21,562 nucleotides of DNA, from assembly GCA_963635575.1 (NCBI GenBank), contig CAVHFU010000024.1:1-21562 (forward strand). Direction: 5' to 3'. The DNA is from RGIG9151 sp963635575 (GTDB taxonomy: Bacteria; Bacillota; Clostridia; TANB77; RGIG9151). The first letter of the stretch is position 1, and each line of letters begins with the position of its first letter. The position numbers were made by a program, and so were the translations under genes. Of the stretch, positions 21,557 through 21,562 are shown in pieces. A model generated the notes under the pieces. It was not told where the DNA came from. It ran no database searches and saw only the letters and a program-made list of their open reading frames with translations.

Positions 21557-21562
21557 TTCCAA

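Overview
The window looks like chromosome from a low-GC Gram-positive anaerobe of class Clostridia, probably a gut lineage near Ruminococcaceae/Oscillospirales. This is inferred from the AT-rich DNA, strong AGGAGG ribosome sites, a PPi-type phosphofructokinase, a DUF4914 protein and a Clostridia-style XerC. No rRNA, tRNA or CRISPR array is visible. TAA, TAG and TGA all act as stops (standard code).

Left part, 1-3664 (+ strand): a terminator of an off-window gene, an unknown 196-aa protein, an intergenic stretch rich in inverted repeats, then a probable secreted polymorphic toxin. The toxin has a signal peptide, three 65-aa Cys/His repeats, a hydrophobic middle and a small C-terminal toxin-like domain. 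Two small genes follow; the first resembles colicin-D-type immunity proteins and the second is immunity-like.

Middle left, 3737-5805: a membrane-anchored OB-fold-like protein (-) diverges from a complete XerC-like tyrosine recombinase (+). A perfect 28-bp inverted repeat with dif-like geometry (11-6-11) lies between them. A UPF0316 membrane protein (+) follows and ends at a bidirectional terminator.

Centre, 5842-16486 (- strand): one long, tightly packed set of ten genes, apparently read from a promoter near 16480. In transcription order it holds a GT2 glycosyltransferase, LicD, a cytidylyltransferase/Gfo-Idh-MocA fusion, a CDP-glycerol-transferase-like protein, a second GT2, a small Rossmann protein, a polysaccharide pyruvyl transferase, a ferredoxin/FrhB-like protein, a TSCPD protein and PPi-dependent phosphofructokinase. 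The first eight look like a pathway for a surface glycan carrying phospho-alcohol (teichoic/phosphocholine-like) and possibly pyruvate groups. Four of them carry a similar Rossmann-like domain. No flippase, polymerase or export gene is present, so the cluster is incomplete here or only decorates a glycan.

Right part, 16501-21479 (- strand): a DUF4160-DUF2442 pair, a large DUF4914 protein with a PEPCK/HPr-kinase-like P-loop, the 16S rRNA dimethyltransferase RsmA/KsgA, a small four-Cys protein, and a P-loop kinase-CYTH fusion with a near-consensus promoter.

Both edges carry matching, inverted pairs of a ~25-bp GGACATTWTC repeat, like transposase-binding arrays of an insertion sequence. The window may therefore be the unique DNA between two copies of one element. 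The strongest leads are the toxin island, the CDP-polyol-type fusion enzyme in the glycan operon, the GTTCGAGCT repeat family and the dif-like site next to xer.
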